From JAVMKJ01 sp031732875 (GTDB lineage Bacteria > Pseudomonadota > Gammaproteobacteria > Competibacterales > Competibacteraceae): a DNA stretch of 26,878 bases. The position numbers were made by a program, and so were the translations under genes. The stretch spans positions 1 to 26,878 of the forward strand of contig JAVMKL010000149.1 of the NCBI GenBank assembly GCA_031732875.1. The letters run 5' to 3'. The notes under the pieces are model-generated. The model was not told the DNA's origin. It searched no databases and worked only from the letters and a program-made list of their open reading frames with translations. Positions 14,250 to 22,484 of the stretch are shown here, piece by piece. Every line of letters begins with the position of its first letter. The stretch's first letter is position 1.

Positions 14250-16799
14250 ATGATTGAAGCCTCTGTCGTGTACCAAGACTATCCCGACCCACCCAGCGAC
14301 ACCTTGCTCGGCGACTACCCGGTCGCCGGTTCCGGCTACGACGAGATGTGTTCGGCGCCCGGCGAATTGCGGCCCCACTGGCGGGATATGGCACGGTTCC
14401 TAGAGGAAATCGGCGGCAAGGAACTGGAACGCCGCCATAATGAAATCCAGCGGCTGTTGCAGGACGATGGCGTCACCTACAACACCTACGACGACCCGCA
14501 CGCCTCGCAACGGCACTGGCTGGTGGACCCCATTCCGCTGTTGATGACCGGCGAGGAGTGGAGCGCGCTGGCGGTGGGACTGGAACAGCGCTCGCGTCTG
14601 CTGAACGCGCTGCTGGCGGATCTGTACGGCCCGCGGCTGGCAATCCGCCAAGGTTGGCTACCGCCGGAACTAATCTACGCTCATCCCGGTTTTCTGCCCC
14701 CCTGTCATCAGTCGCTGCCTGCCGGCTCCCGCTGGCTGATCTTCCACGGGGTGGATCTCGCCCGCGGGCCGGATGGAACCTTCTGGGTCTATGGCGACCG
14801 CGCCCAGTCGCCCTCCGGAGCCGGTTACACTCTGGAAAACCGTATCACCCTGGCGCGGGCCTTGCCGATGCTGTACCGCGATGCCCCGTTGCGCCGGCTG
14901 GCCTCTTTTTTGGAAACCGAACGCGCCACCCTGGCCGGACTGGCCCGGCACAATCCCGAAAATCCTCACGTGGTGCTGCTGACCCCCGGTCCCAACAGTC
15001 CCGTCTACTTCGAACACGCCTATCTGGCCAACTACCTGTCGTTGAGCCTGGTCGAGGGCGAGGATCTGGTGGTGCGCGACGGTCGGGTCTGGCTGAAGAC
15101 TCTCGGGGGACTGCGTCCAGTGGACGTGATCCTGCGGCAGGTGCTCGACGCCTTCTGCGACCCCCTGGAACTCAGCGGCGATTCCCTGCTGGGCGTCCCC
15201 GGCTTGCTGCAGGCGGCGCGGGGCGGCCACGTCGTCCTCGCCAACGCTCTGGGCAGCGGCATCGTCGAGAATCCCGGCCTGGCGGCTTTCCTGCCGCTGC
15301 TGTGTCGGCAATTGCTGGGCGAGGATCTCAAGCTGCCGTCGCTGCCGACCTGGTGGTGCGGCCATGCCGGCGACCGCGACTACGTGCTGGCGAATCTGGA
15401 CAGTCTGGTGGTGCGCTCGATCCTGCCGAGCAGCCCATACTGGGAAGGCCACCAGCTCGATGCCGCCGCGCGCGCCCAATTGATCGGACGTATCCTGGCC
15501 AAACCGCATCTGTTCGTAGCCCAGAACCCATCGCCGCTGTCCACCACGCCGGTATTGGAGGAAGGCCGGCTGGTGCCACGCCCGGTGATGTTGCGCGGCT
15601 TCGCGGTAGCCGAGAACCACGGCTACCGAATCATGCCGGGTGGGTTGGCCCGAGTCTCTTCAGGGCTGGACACCTTGCAGGCCGCCTTGCAAAAAGGCGG
15701 CATCAGCAAGGACTGGTGGGTCCTGGCGCCCACTCCGCAACGCCATGTCAGCCTGTTGCGCCAAGCCTATGGTCCGATCGTCGTCACCCGCGATGGTAGC
15801 GACCTGCCCAGCCGGGTAGCCGACAATTTGTACTGGCTGGGCCGTTACAGCGAGCGGCTCGATAGCACCGCCCGCCTGCTGCGGGAAGCACTCGGGCGAC
15901 TGCTGGAATGGGAGCAGGATAATACCGACGAACGTTGTCTGGATGACCTGTTCGAGGCGTTGGAAATCCCCGTTCCGCCGGTGGCGGAATCGCCGCGGGC
16001 GCGATTCTTCGCTTTGCGCCAAGCTCTGTTGAATCTTATTCTGGAGTCCGAGCATCCGGGCAGCCTCCAGGCGATTTTCAACGGCATGGCGCGAACCGGC
16101 CGGGCGATTCGCAACCACTTGGGCGACGATATCTGGCGACTGTTGAATCGCCTGCAGCAATCGGTTCAAGAACCACCATCCAGCCTGGGCGCCCGCCAGG
16201 CCCGGGAACTGCTGGAAGAGAAATTGATGCTGGTAGCGTCGTTCTGCGGGCTAAACAACGAAACCATGCCGCATCATCAGGGTTGGTTGTTCTTTGACAT
16301 TGGCCGCTATCTGGAGCGGGTGTTGCGCACCCTGGACTTGTTCAAGCTAGCCTTCATCACCGCCCGCAATCCGGGTGTACCGCTCTGGGAAGTAGTGCTG
16401 ATCATCACCGACAACCTGACCGCCTACCGGCGACGTTACCGTTCCGCATTGCATCCAACCGCCATCATCGACCTGCTATTGTTCGACGAAGGAAATCCGC
16501 GCTCGGTCGGTTACCAGTTGCGGCGGCTGCAGCGACATATCGGCCGGCTGCAGCAACCTGAAAGCACCCCTTACCGCAGCGCCGAGGAACGGTTGATCCT
16601 GGAAGCCGTCGCCACGCTGCAACTCGCTGATATCGCGGCGCTGGCGACGCTGTCGCACGACAGCACCCGCTCCAGCACCGAATTGACCCGGCTGCTGGAA
16701 GCCGTGCAGAAACCGCTGTTGGGTCTGTCCGATGCCCTCACGCACAGCCATTTCAGCCACGTTGAGGTTCCTCGGCAACTCATCGCGATGCGGCCATGA
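14250..16799 (+). CDS. Circularly permuted ATP-grasp / alpha-E domain fusion protein
   Basis: An 849-residue two-domain protein. ATG 14250 is preferred (GGAG six bases upstream); ATG 14238 is in frame and would add MFT-like extra residues only. The first ~500 residues are a circularly permuted ATP-grasp (DUF404/DUF407): HPGFLPPC, GPDGTFWVYGDRAQSPSGAG, YTLENR, LTPGPNSPVYFEHAYLANYL, VRDGRVWLKTLGGLRPVDVI, CDPLELSGDSLLGVPGLLQA, ANALGSGIVENPGLAAFLP and LPSLPTWWCG. From about residue 525 an alpha-E (DUF403) domain follows, starting LPSRVADNLYWLGRYSERLD and ending near the C-terminus. ATP-grasp enzymes form amide bonds via acyl-phosphates, and this pair is predicted in the literature on amidoligases to make a peptide or peptide tag. 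In many genomes the two domains are separate genes. The stop overlaps the transglutaminase start, so the two are translationally coupled. Product unknown. Confidence 0.92.
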   Translation: MIEASVVYQDYPDPPSDTLLGDYPVAGSGYDEMCSAPGELRPHWRDMARFLEEIGGKELERRHNEIQRLLQDDGVTYNTYDDPHASQRHWLVDPIPLLMTGEEWSALAVGLEQRSRLLNALLADLYGPRLAIRQGWLPPELIYAHPGFLPPCHQSLPAGSRWLIFHGVDLARGPDGTFWVYGDRAQSPSGAGYTLENRITLARALPMLYRDAPLRRLASFLETERATLAGLARHNPENPHVVLLTPGPNSPVYFEHAYLANYLSLSLVEGEDLVVRDGRVWLKTLGGLRPVDVILRQVLDAFCDPLELSGDSLLGVPGLLQAARGGHVVLANALGSGIVENPGLAAFLPLLCRQLLGEDLKLPSLPTWWCGHAGDRDYVLANLDSLVVRSILPSSPYWEGHQLDAAARAQLIGRILAKPHLFVAQNPSPLSTTPVLEEGRLVPRPVMLRGFAVAENHGYRIMPGGLARVSSGLDTLQAALQKGGISKDWWVLAPTPQRHVSLLRQAYGPIVVTRDGSDLPSRVADNLYWLGRYSERLDSTARLLREALGRLLEWEQDNTDERCLDDLFEALEIPVPPVAESPRARFFALRQALLNLILESEHPGSLQAIFNGMARTGRAIRNHLGDDIWRLLNRLQQSVQEPPSSLGARQARELLEEKLMLVASFCGLNNETMPHHQGWLFFDIGRYLERVLRTLDLFKLAFITARNPGVPLWEVVLIITDNLTAYRRRYRSALHPTAIIDLLLFDEGNPRSVGYQLRRLQRHIGRLQQPESTPYRSAEERLILEAVATLQLADIAALATLSHDSTRSSTELTRLLEAVQKPLLGLSDALTHSHFSHVEVPRQLIAMRP

Positions 16800-17692
16800 G
16801 GTACACCATCACCCATCGCACCCTGTACCAGTACAGCAGCGGCGTGGCGCTGTGCCACAACGAAGCCTGGCTGCTGCCGCGGGAAGTACCCTGGCAACTG
16901 TGCCGGCCCAGCCAGCTCCGGATCAGGCCGCGGCCGGCGCTATCGATCGAGCGACAGGACTTCTTCGGCAACCGGGTACTGTACTTCGCCATCCAGGACG
17001 TTCATTACCGGCTGGAAGTGACGGTCGCCACCGAGGTGCGAGTGCTGGACGAGCGGCCGTTCGCTGAAACCAGCCCGTCGCCGCCTTGGGAACAGGCCCG
17101 TCGGATGCTGTGGGAAGACCCTGATCCGGAAATCGTCGAGGCGCGGCTATTCGGGCTGGACTCGCCGTTCGTGGCGGTACGGCCCGCGTTCCGGGAATAC
17201 GCCGAACCCAGCTTCCCGCCGGGCCGGCCGCTGCTGGAAGCCATGGCGGACTTGAACCAGCGAATCAACCGGGAATTTAAATACGACCCGCACTTCACCA
17301 CGGTCGCCACCCCCCTCGACGAGGTCTTGAAGGAGCGGCGCGGCGTCTGTCAGGACTTCGCCCATCTGGCCATCGCCTGCCTGCGGGCGCTGGGGCTGGC
17401 GGCGCGCTACATCAGTGGCTATCTGGAAACCCTGCCGCCACCGGGGCAGCCGCGGCTGGTCGGCGCGGATGCCTCGCACGCCTGGCTGGCGGTCTACGTG
17501 CCGGGCGCTGGCTGGGCGGAATTCGACCCCACCAACCGGTGCATGCCCCGAACCCAGCACATCACGCTGGCCTGGGGACGGGATTATGGCGACGTCGCCC
17601 CGTTGCGGGGAGTGATGACCGGGGGCGGCTCGCACGCAATGAAGGTAGCAGTGGATGTCGAGCCCAATCCGGAACCGTTCAAATCGTCATAG
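16796..17692 (+). CDS. Transglutaminase-like cysteine protease family protein
   Basis: A 298-residue protein whose ATG lies in the ATGA overlap with the upstream fusion gene. The N-terminal ~80 residues are the bacterial transglutaminase N-domain (MRYTITHRTLYQYSSGVALC; LRIRPRPALSIERQDFFGNR). The catalytic core carries Cys185 in RRGVCQDFAHLAIACLRALG, His228 in GADASHAWLAVYVPGAGW and Asp244 in EFDPTNRCMP, a complete Cys-His-Asp triad. No signal peptide or membrane segment is evident, so a cytoplasmic role is expected. Members linked to cp-ATP-grasp and alpha-E genes are thought to cleave or process the peptide product made by the ligase. The gene ends 12 bp before a convergent universal stress protein gene. 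Confidence 0.93.
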   Translation: MRYTITHRTLYQYSSGVALCHNEAWLLPREVPWQLCRPSQLRIRPRPALSIERQDFFGNRVLYFAIQDVHYRLEVTVATEVRVLDERPFAETSPSPPWEQARRMLWEDPDPEIVEARLFGLDSPFVAVRPAFREYAEPSFPPGRPLLEAMADLNQRINREFKYDPHFTTVATPLDEVLKERRGVCQDFAHLAIACLRALGLAARYISGYLETLPPPGQPRLVGADASHAWLAVYVPGAGWAEFDPTNRCMPRTQHITLAWGRDYGDVAPLRGVMTGGGSHAMKVAVDVEPNPEPFKSS

Positions 17693-17704
17693 GGACCCAC
17701 CCGC

Positions 17705-18142
17705 TCAAATCCGCACCGCCAGCACGTCGCAGGGTGCGCCGTGCAGCACGGCGTTGGCGGTCGACCCCAGCAGCAGCGCCAAGCCGTGGCGCCCGTGGCT
17801 GCCGACCACGATCAGATCGGCGCCATGATCCCGCGCGGCGCCGAGTATGCCTTCCTTGGTGGATGGCGCATTGACCACCCATTTTTCGGCATCCTCGGCC
17901 CCGAGCCGTCGCACCAGATCGCCGAGCACGGCCCGCGCTTCCTGCAACAGCGCCTCGTCGGGCAGGTCCGGCAACACCGGCAGCAATTCATAACCGCCAC
18001 CCAAACCGATGTTCACATCCTCGACCACGTGAATCATGCTCAGGCGAGCCCCATATTTCCGGGCAATTTCCTTGGCCCGTTCGCCGACCCGCAGCGCATC
18101 CTCGGAAAAATCGGCTGCGAACAGTACGTGTTGATAGGCCAT
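17705..18142 (-). CDS. Universal stress protein, UspA family
   Basis: A 145-residue single-domain Usp starting MAYQHVLFAADFSEDALRVG, with a strong GGGAGG site before the ATG. The fold landmarks are the first strand (HVLFAADFSED), LSMIHVVEDV, and the C-terminal ATP-binding loop VVGSHGRHGLALLLGSTANA, which fits the G-x2-G-x9-G(S/T) pattern of ATP-binding Usps. The role is a cytoplasmic stress-response factor; its partner is unknown. It lies 69 bp downstream of the TPR lipoprotein on the same strand, at the end of a minus-strand series, and is convergent with the transglutaminase gene. Confidence 0.95.
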   Translation of the reverse strand: MAYQHVLFAADFSEDALRVGERAKEIARKYGARLSMIHVVEDVNIGLGGGYELLPVLPDLPDEALLQEARAVLGDLVRRLGAEDAEKWVVNAPSTKEGILGAARDHGADLIVVGSHGRHGLALLLGSTANAVLHGAPCDVLAVRI

Positions 18143-18211
18143 GTCAGTTCCTCCCAGTAGGTTTTCCCGTCAATACCTTGGTCAAAACGATTGTCCTGAT
18201 GGGATAGCTCG

Positions 18212-18736
18212 TTACCGCGCCACGCTTTCCAGCAACGTCCGCAGGAACTCCCGGGTTTCCTGGCGGGCCGGATCGTCTGGCGGCAACCGTTGTTGCGCTT
18301 CGCGCAGGGCGCCCACTCCCAGCTTTATCTGCACCAAGCCGAGATTGTGCAGCGTTCGAGCATCATCGCGGCGGCGGAGCGCCTCACGGTACGCACGCTC
18401 CGCCGAGTCCAGCCGCCCCTGCTCGGCGTAGAGGTTGCCCAACTGGAACCACGGTATCGCATCCCGGGGTTTCATCCGGGTCCATTGCAAATAATAGCCT
18501 TCCGCCACGTCCCAGCGGCCGGTCTCGTAGGCCTGCCGGGCGCGCTCCTCGACGAATTCGGGGCTGGGCGGATCGGACCGGCTCGCCGGGGTCGCTGGGA
18601 ACGCGGGTGGCGCAACAGCCGGCTCGCCAACACGCGGGCGCGTGGTATCGGATGCCGGAGCGTTGGACAAGCCGTCCAGCGCGGCGCACCCGCTCAAGGC
18701 GACGGAAAGGACGGCCATCCACCAAAACCGGGGCAT
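18212..18736 (-). CDS. TPR-repeat lipoprotein
   Basis: A 174-residue protein. The start is MPRFWWMAVLSVALSGCAAL (ATG 18736), preferred over an in-frame TTG at 18760 because AGGA lies upstream and the signal peptide then has normal length. The lipobox LSGC places the lipidated cysteine at residue 17. After a Pro/Ala-rich linker the protein has tetratricopeptide-type helices: ARQAYETGRWDVAEGYYLQW, IPWFQLGNLYAEQGRLDSAE, RAYREALRRRDDARTLHNLG. It resembles PilF/NrfG-style TPR lipoproteins that scaffold envelope complexes, but is too short and generic to name. It follows mgtE by 51 bp, an AT-rich gap that could hold its own promoter. Confidence 0.88.
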   Translation of the reverse strand: MPRFWWMAVLSVALSGCAALDGLSNAPASDTTRPRVGEPAVAPPAFPATPASRSDPPSPEFVEERARQAYETGRWDVAEGYYLQWTRMKPRDAIPWFQLGNLYAEQGRLDSAERAYREALRRRDDARTLHNLGLVQIKLGVGALREAQQRLPPDDPARQETREFLRTLLESVAR

Positions 18737-18787
18737 AGGTAACGATCCTATCCAGATCAATCTCTTAATACTTAGAAGGTACTGATT

Positions 18788-20239
18788 CTACAATAAAAAC
18801 ACCGTGGCCAACCCCAGGAAAATGAAAAAACCCATGCCGTCGGTGATAAAGGTCAGCAACACGCTCGAACCCAGCGCCGGATCGCGTCCCATCCAGTGCA
18901 GGGTCAACGGAATGGCGACCCCCACCAGCGCCGCCAGCAGCAGGTTCAGCAGCATGGCCGCCGCCATCACCCCTGCCAGCGGCAGGTTCCAGTACAGCAG
19001 ATAGGCGAACAGGCCGACCGTCGCCCCCCACACCGCGCCGTTCAACAGGCCGACTCCCAGTTCCTTGAATACCAGGTACCAGTGATTTTCCGGAGCGATT
19101 TCGCCCAGCGCCAGACCGCGCACGACCAGCGCGGTGGTCTGGTTACCGGAATTGCCGCCGATGCCCGCCACGATCGGCATCAGGGTCGCCAGCGCGACGA
19201 TCTGAGAGATCGTACCCTCGAACAGCCCGATGACCCGCGAGGCGATGAACGCCGTGCACAGGTTGACCGACAGCCACAGCCAGCGGTTGCGGGCGCTGGC
19301 CCAGATCGGCGCGAACAGGTCTTCGTCACCCCGCAGGCCGGCCATGTTCAGAGCGTCCTCCTCTGATTCCTCGCGGATGTAGTCCATCACCGCGTCCACC
19401 GTCAGCCGGCCGAGCAGCTTGCCCCGTTCGTTCACCACCGGCGCCGACACCAGATCGTAGCGTTCGAAAGCCCGAGCCGCGTCGCCGGCGCTGTCGGTGG
19501 CATTGAACGTCACCGGATCGGCCAGCATCAGCGTCGCCACCGGGGCCTGCGGGTCGTTCAGCAACAGCGCCCGCAACGGCATCACCCCCTTGAACAGGTG
19601 GCGGGCATCCACCACGAACAGGCTGTCGGTGTTGGGCGGCAGATCGTCCCGGCCGCGCAGCAGCGACAATACCTGCTCGACCCGCTGGCTCTCGCGCACC
19701 GTCAATACATCCTGAGTCATCAGGTGACCCACCCAATCCTCGGGATAGGCCATGGTGGTTTGCAACCAGTCGCGATCACGGGCGGTCAACGCTCGCGAGA
19801 CCTCGGCCAGCACGTCTTCCGGAACCGCCTCGGCCAGTTCCGCGAGATCGTCGGCATCGAGCTGGCCCAGTACCCGCACCAGTACCGGCCGCTCCAATGC
19901 TTCAATCAGCGAGTCCCGCGCCGCGTCGGACACTTCCAGCAGCACTTCGCCGCCGCGGTCGTCCTGAATCTGCCGCCAGGCCAGCAACCGATCATCCAGC
20001 GGCAGGGCTTCCAGGACGAACGCGATATCCGCCGGATGCAGCTTGCGCAGTTTGAGCTGCAATTCAACCAGATGCTGGCGATGGATCAGCGACTCGATCA
20101 GATCGTGGCGGGGACTGGCGTGGTCGCGATCGACCATGGTCTCGACCAGCCGATGCTTCTCCAGCAGCTTGACGATCTGCCGCAGGCTATCCTCGACCTT
20201 GTGGGGAGATTTGGGCGAAATGGCGGCGGAATCAGTCAC
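18788..20239 (-). CDS. mgtE: Magnesium transporter MgtE
   Basis: A 483-residue Mg2+ channel. The N-terminal MgtE_N helical domain spans roughly residues 45-145 (LRKLHPADIAFVLEALPLDD; LGQLDADDLAELAEAVPEDV). A tandem CBS pair follows (TMAYPEDWVGHLMTQDVLTV; ADPVTFNATDSAGDAARAFE) and acts as the Mg2+-sensing gate. The C-terminal five-helix channel includes LATLMPIVAGIGGNSGNQTT, the hallmark pore segment, and the last helix ITDGMGFFIFLGLATVFLL. The start is GTG at 20239, with a poor ribosome site; it is kept because the family N-terminus needs the preceding helix (LRQIVKLLEKHRLVE). The upstream gap to ispG is only about 146 bp. No M-box riboswitch was recognised in it. Confidence 0.96.
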   Translation of the reverse strand: MTDSAAISPKSPHKVEDSLRQIVKLLEKHRLVETMVDRDHASPRHDLIESLIHRQHLVELQLKLRKLHPADIAFVLEALPLDDRLLAWRQIQDDRGGEVLLEVSDAARDSLIEALERPVLVRVLGQLDADDLAELAEAVPEDVLAEVSRALTARDRDWLQTTMAYPEDWVGHLMTQDVLTVRESQRVEQVLSLLRGRDDLPPNTDSLFVVDARHLFKGVMPLRALLLNDPQAPVATLMLADPVTFNATDSAGDAARAFERYDLVSAPVVNERGKLLGRLTVDAVMDYIREESEEDALNMAGLRGDEDLFAPIWASARNRWLWLSVNLCTAFIASRVIGLFEGTISQIVALATLMPIVAGIGGNSGNQTTALVVRGLALGEIAPENHWYLVFKELGVGLLNGAVWGATVGLFAYLLYWNLPLAGVMAAAMLLNLLLAALVGVAIPLTLHWMGRDPALGSSVLLTFITDGMGFFIFLGLATVFLL

Positions 20240-20354
20240 GAGGCGCTCGCACCAGGAGTAGACGAATCGGAATCATGGTCAAATGGTCTGGCAGGGCGGA
20301 TTGGCGTGGTGTAATGCGCCGCGTCAGGACCGCTCGCCGGTCGCGAGGCCATTC

Positions 20355-20386
20355 GGCCGTTTCCGGCGCCAGCGCCCCATCCGGCC
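20355..20386. other. REP-like hairpin directly after ispG
   Basis: GGCCG (20355-20359) pairs with CGGCC (20382-20386), and GGCG (20365-20368) pairs with CGCC (20373-20376) around CCAG, with a 5-nt internal loop on each side. It touches the ispG stop codon. Read on the minus strand it resembles enterobacterial REP units (GGCCGGAT...GGCG...CGCC...). There is no T tract, so 3'-end stabilisation is more likely than intrinsic termination. Confidence 0.45.
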
Positions 20387-21642
20387 TACCCGGACGCATT
20401 TCTTCCCGCGCTTGTTTGACCGTACCGGCGGACCACGTAATCGTCCACGATCCGCTGGAACTCGGCGGCGATTTGGTCGCCCTTGAGGGTCACGGTCTTC
20501 TCGCCGTCTACATAGACCGGCGCCACCGGCACTTCGCCGGTACCGGGCAGGCTGATGCCGATGTTGGCCTGTTTGCTTTCGCCGGGACCGTTGACCACGC
20601 AGCCCATCACCGCCACGGTCAGGTCTTCCACGCCGGAATAACGGCCGCGCCAGACCGGCATCTGCTCCCGTAAATAATCCTGAATCTGCTGGGCCAACCG
20701 CTGGAAATAATCGCTGCTGGTGCGACCGCAGCCGGGACAGGCCACCACCGCCGGGGTGAAGGAACGCAATCCCATCGATTGCAGAATCTCTTGGGCGACC
20801 AGAACTTCCTGCGTCCGACTGCCGCCCGGCTCGGGGGTCAGCGAGATGCGGATCGTGTCGCCGATGCCTTCCTGCAACAACACCGCCAGCGCGGCGGTCG
20901 AGGCGACGATGCCCTTGCTACCCATGCCGGCCTCGGTCAGGCCAAGGTGCAAGGGATAGTCGCAGCGCGCCGCCAGCTTGCGGTAAACCGCGATCAAGTC
21001 CTGCACCCCGCTCATCTTCACCGACAGAAGGACGCGGTCGTGCCCCAGCCCGATTTCCTCCGCCCGGCGTGCGCTGTCCAGCGCTGAGGCGATCATCGCC
21101 TCGTGCATCACCTCAGCGGCGGGTTTCGGCTCCGGCCGGCAGGCATTTTCGTCCATCAACCGCACCGCCAGCTCCTGATCGAGACTGCCCCAGTTGACGC
21201 CGATCCGCACCGGTTTGTCGTGCCGGCAGGCGATCTCGACGATGGTAGCGAACTGCTCGTCCTTCTTCCGGCCGCGACCGACGTTGCCGGGATTGATGCG
21301 GTACTTGTCGAGCAGTTCGGCGCAGGCCGGGTACTTGCTCAACAGTCGGTGACCGTTGAAATGGAAATCGCCGATCAGCGGCACGTCGATGCCCCGCGCC
21401 GCCAGTCGCTCGCGGATCTGCGGTACGGCGGCGGCGGCTTCCTCGTTGTTGACGGTGACCCGCACCAGTTCCGAGCCGGCCCGCGCCAGATCCGCCACCT
21501 GGCTTACGGTCGCCGCGACATCGGCGGTATCGGTGTTGGTCATGGATTGCACCACGATGGGCGCAGCACCGCCCACGGTGATGGATCCGATGCGGACGGC
21601 GATACAGGGACGGCGCGGGACGGGAGGGCTAGAACGGGTCAT
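20386..21642 (-). CDS. ispG: 4-hydroxy-3-methylbut-2-enyl-diphosphate synthase IspG (GcpE)
   Basis: A 418-residue enzyme of the MEP isoprenoid pathway. It converts MEcPP to HMBPP using a [4Fe-4S] cluster and reduced flavodoxin or ferredoxin. The TIM-barrel part begins IAVRIGSITVGGAAPIVVQS and includes RVTVNNEEAA, DFHFNGHRLL and YRINPGNVGRG. The cluster ligands are Cys302 and Cys305 (ACPGCGRTSSDYFQ) and Cys348 with Glu355 (MGCVVNGPGESKQANIGIS); the Cys-Glu spacing of seven matches E. coli C305/E312. It is longer than E. coli IspG (372) because of extra sequence around residues 154-185, as in some other proteobacterial IspGs. ATG 21642 is chosen over 21666 because AGGTGA sits six bases upstream. 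A palindromic element begins almost at this ribosome site, so the promoter context is altered. Confidence 0.97.
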   Translation of the reverse strand: MTRSSPPVPRRPCIAVRIGSITVGGAAPIVVQSMTNTDTADVAATVSQVADLARAGSELVRVTVNNEEAAAAVPQIRERLAARGIDVPLIGDFHFNGHRLLSKYPACAELLDKYRINPGNVGRGRKKDEQFATIVEIACRHDKPVRIGVNWGSLDQELAVRLMDENACRPEPKPAAEVMHEAMIASALDSARRAEEIGLGHDRVLLSVKMSGVQDLIAVYRKLAARCDYPLHLGLTEAGMGSKGIVASTAALAVLLQEGIGDTIRISLTPEPGGSRTQEVLVAQEILQSMGLRSFTPAVVACPGCGRTSSDYFQRLAQQIQDYLREQMPVWRGRYSGVEDLTVAVMGCVVNGPGESKQANIGISLPGTGEVPVAPVYVDGEKTVTLKGDQIAAEFQRIVDDYVVRRYGQTSAGRNASG

Positions 21643-21654
21643 TGGTTCACCTGA

Positions 21655-21879
21655 GAGGCTGTACAAAAACTAACCGACTGATCGATCAAAACCTCGTAGG
21701 ATACGCATGGCATACCCCACGACGCCGCGCCCGCGAGCGGCGGATGTGAATCCGCTGTTTCGGCCCCAGCCGCTATCGCCGACGCCTTGCCGCCTTCCGC
21801 GAAACAGGGGGCTGACGCCCCCCGCTCGCGGAACGACCACGCCGCTCCCGCAGGGCGAGGGGAGTTTTTATACAGTCTC
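21655..21879. mobile_element. MITE-like non-coding element with 17-bp terminal inverted repeats
   Basis: The left end GAGGCTGTACAAAAACT (21655-21671) and the reverse complement of the right end, GAGACTGTATAAAAACT (21863-21879), match at 15 of 17 bases. Both are flanked by TGA (21652-21654 and 21880-21882), a possible 3-bp TNA-type target duplication. The interior has no gene but several hairpins: an imperfect one at 21694-21722, a perfect GCGGAT-GTGA-ATCCGC at 21740-21755 and a large one at 21795-21833. TIRs, a short TSD, small size and no transposase fit a miniature transposable element, moved in trans by a transposase (possibly IS5-like, from the TNA duplication only). Copy number elsewhere is unknown. 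Confidence 0.6.
21795..21833. other. Large two-part hairpin inside the TIR-bounded element
   Basis: TTCCGCG (21795-21801) pairs with CGCGGAA (21827-21833); inside, GGGGGC (21807-21812) pairs with GCCCCC (21817-21822) across a TGAC tetraloop. A small internal loop separates the two perfect stems. It would fold strongly in RNA or single-stranded DNA and could be a recognition or transcription-blocking structure of the element. Confidence 0.65.
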
Positions 21880-21895
21880 TGAGAAGGCTCGACAT

Positions 21896-22441
21896 TCAGC
21901 GCAAAAACTCCCGGCTGATCTCGCGGAAACGGTCGGTGCCGGCCTGGTGCAACCACTCGAAGGCGACCATTTCGCGGCTGACCACGCGCACGCTTTCGGC
22001 GCGCATCCGCTCCAGCGCCAGTTCCACGTCGCGCGGCGAGCGGGAAGACACCGCGTCGGCGACGAGATACACCTCCTTGCCGGCCGCCCGCAAGTCCAAG
22101 GCGGTCTGCAGCACGCACACGTGCGCCTCCGCCCCGATCACGACCACCCGATGGCGACCGAGGGCATCGATCCGCCGCATGCATTCCCGCTCGGCGGCGC
22201 AGGAAAAGTGCGTCTTTTCCACGAACGCCTCCGCCGGCAGCAGCTCGCGAATCGCCGCCACCGTATGCCCCAGCCCTCGCGGGTACTGTTCCGACGCCAG
22301 CACCGGCACGCCGAGTCGCTGGGCGATCCGGATCAGCCAGGCGCCGTTGGCGACCACCTGGTCGGCCTGGTGAATCGCCGGCATCAGCCGTTCCTGAAAA
22401 TCCACCACCAGCAGGCAGGACGTCTCGGCTCTCATCAACAT
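21896..22441 (-). CDS. Isochorismatase-family cysteine hydrolase
   Basis: A 181-residue protein starting MLMRAETSCLLVVDFQERLM; GGGGGAG lies about nine bases before the ATG. The catalytic triad of the isochorismatase-like superfamily is complete: Asp14 (VVDFQ), Lys76 (FVEKTHFSC) and Cys109 (GAEAHVCVLQTALDL). The GAEAHVCV block with cis-peptide resembles the YcaC/ribonuclease-like 'hydrolase' subgroup and not true entB-type isochorismatases. Such enzymes hydrolyse amides or carbamoyl compounds; the substrate cannot be assigned. It lies 43 bp downstream of the DedA-PAP2-LssY gene, probably co-transcribed, and the MITE-like element follows its stop codon by 16 bp. Confidence 0.92.
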   Translation of the reverse strand: MLMRAETSCLLVVDFQERLMPAIHQADQVVANGAWLIRIAQRLGVPVLASEQYPRGLGHTVAAIRELLPAEAFVEKTHFSCAAERECMRRIDALGRHRVVVIGAEAHVCVLQTALDLRAAGKEVYLVADAVSSRSPRDVELALERMRAESVRVVSREMVAFEWLHQAGTDRFREISREFLR

Positions 22442-22484
22442 TGCGCGCTCTCCCCCGGTTCGAAACCCGCCGGCACGGGTCGCG

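Noticed and set aside
20255..20282. TTGACC and TACTCC hexamers 16 bp apart upstream of mgtE (minus strand)
   Set aside because: The -35-like box is good but the -10-like box matches only about half of TATAAT, which is too weak to claim as a promoter.
20240..20385. Possible magnesium riboswitch (M-box) before mgtE
   Set aside because: The 146-bp gap holds only a REP-like hairpin near ispG; the conserved M-box architecture was not recognised.
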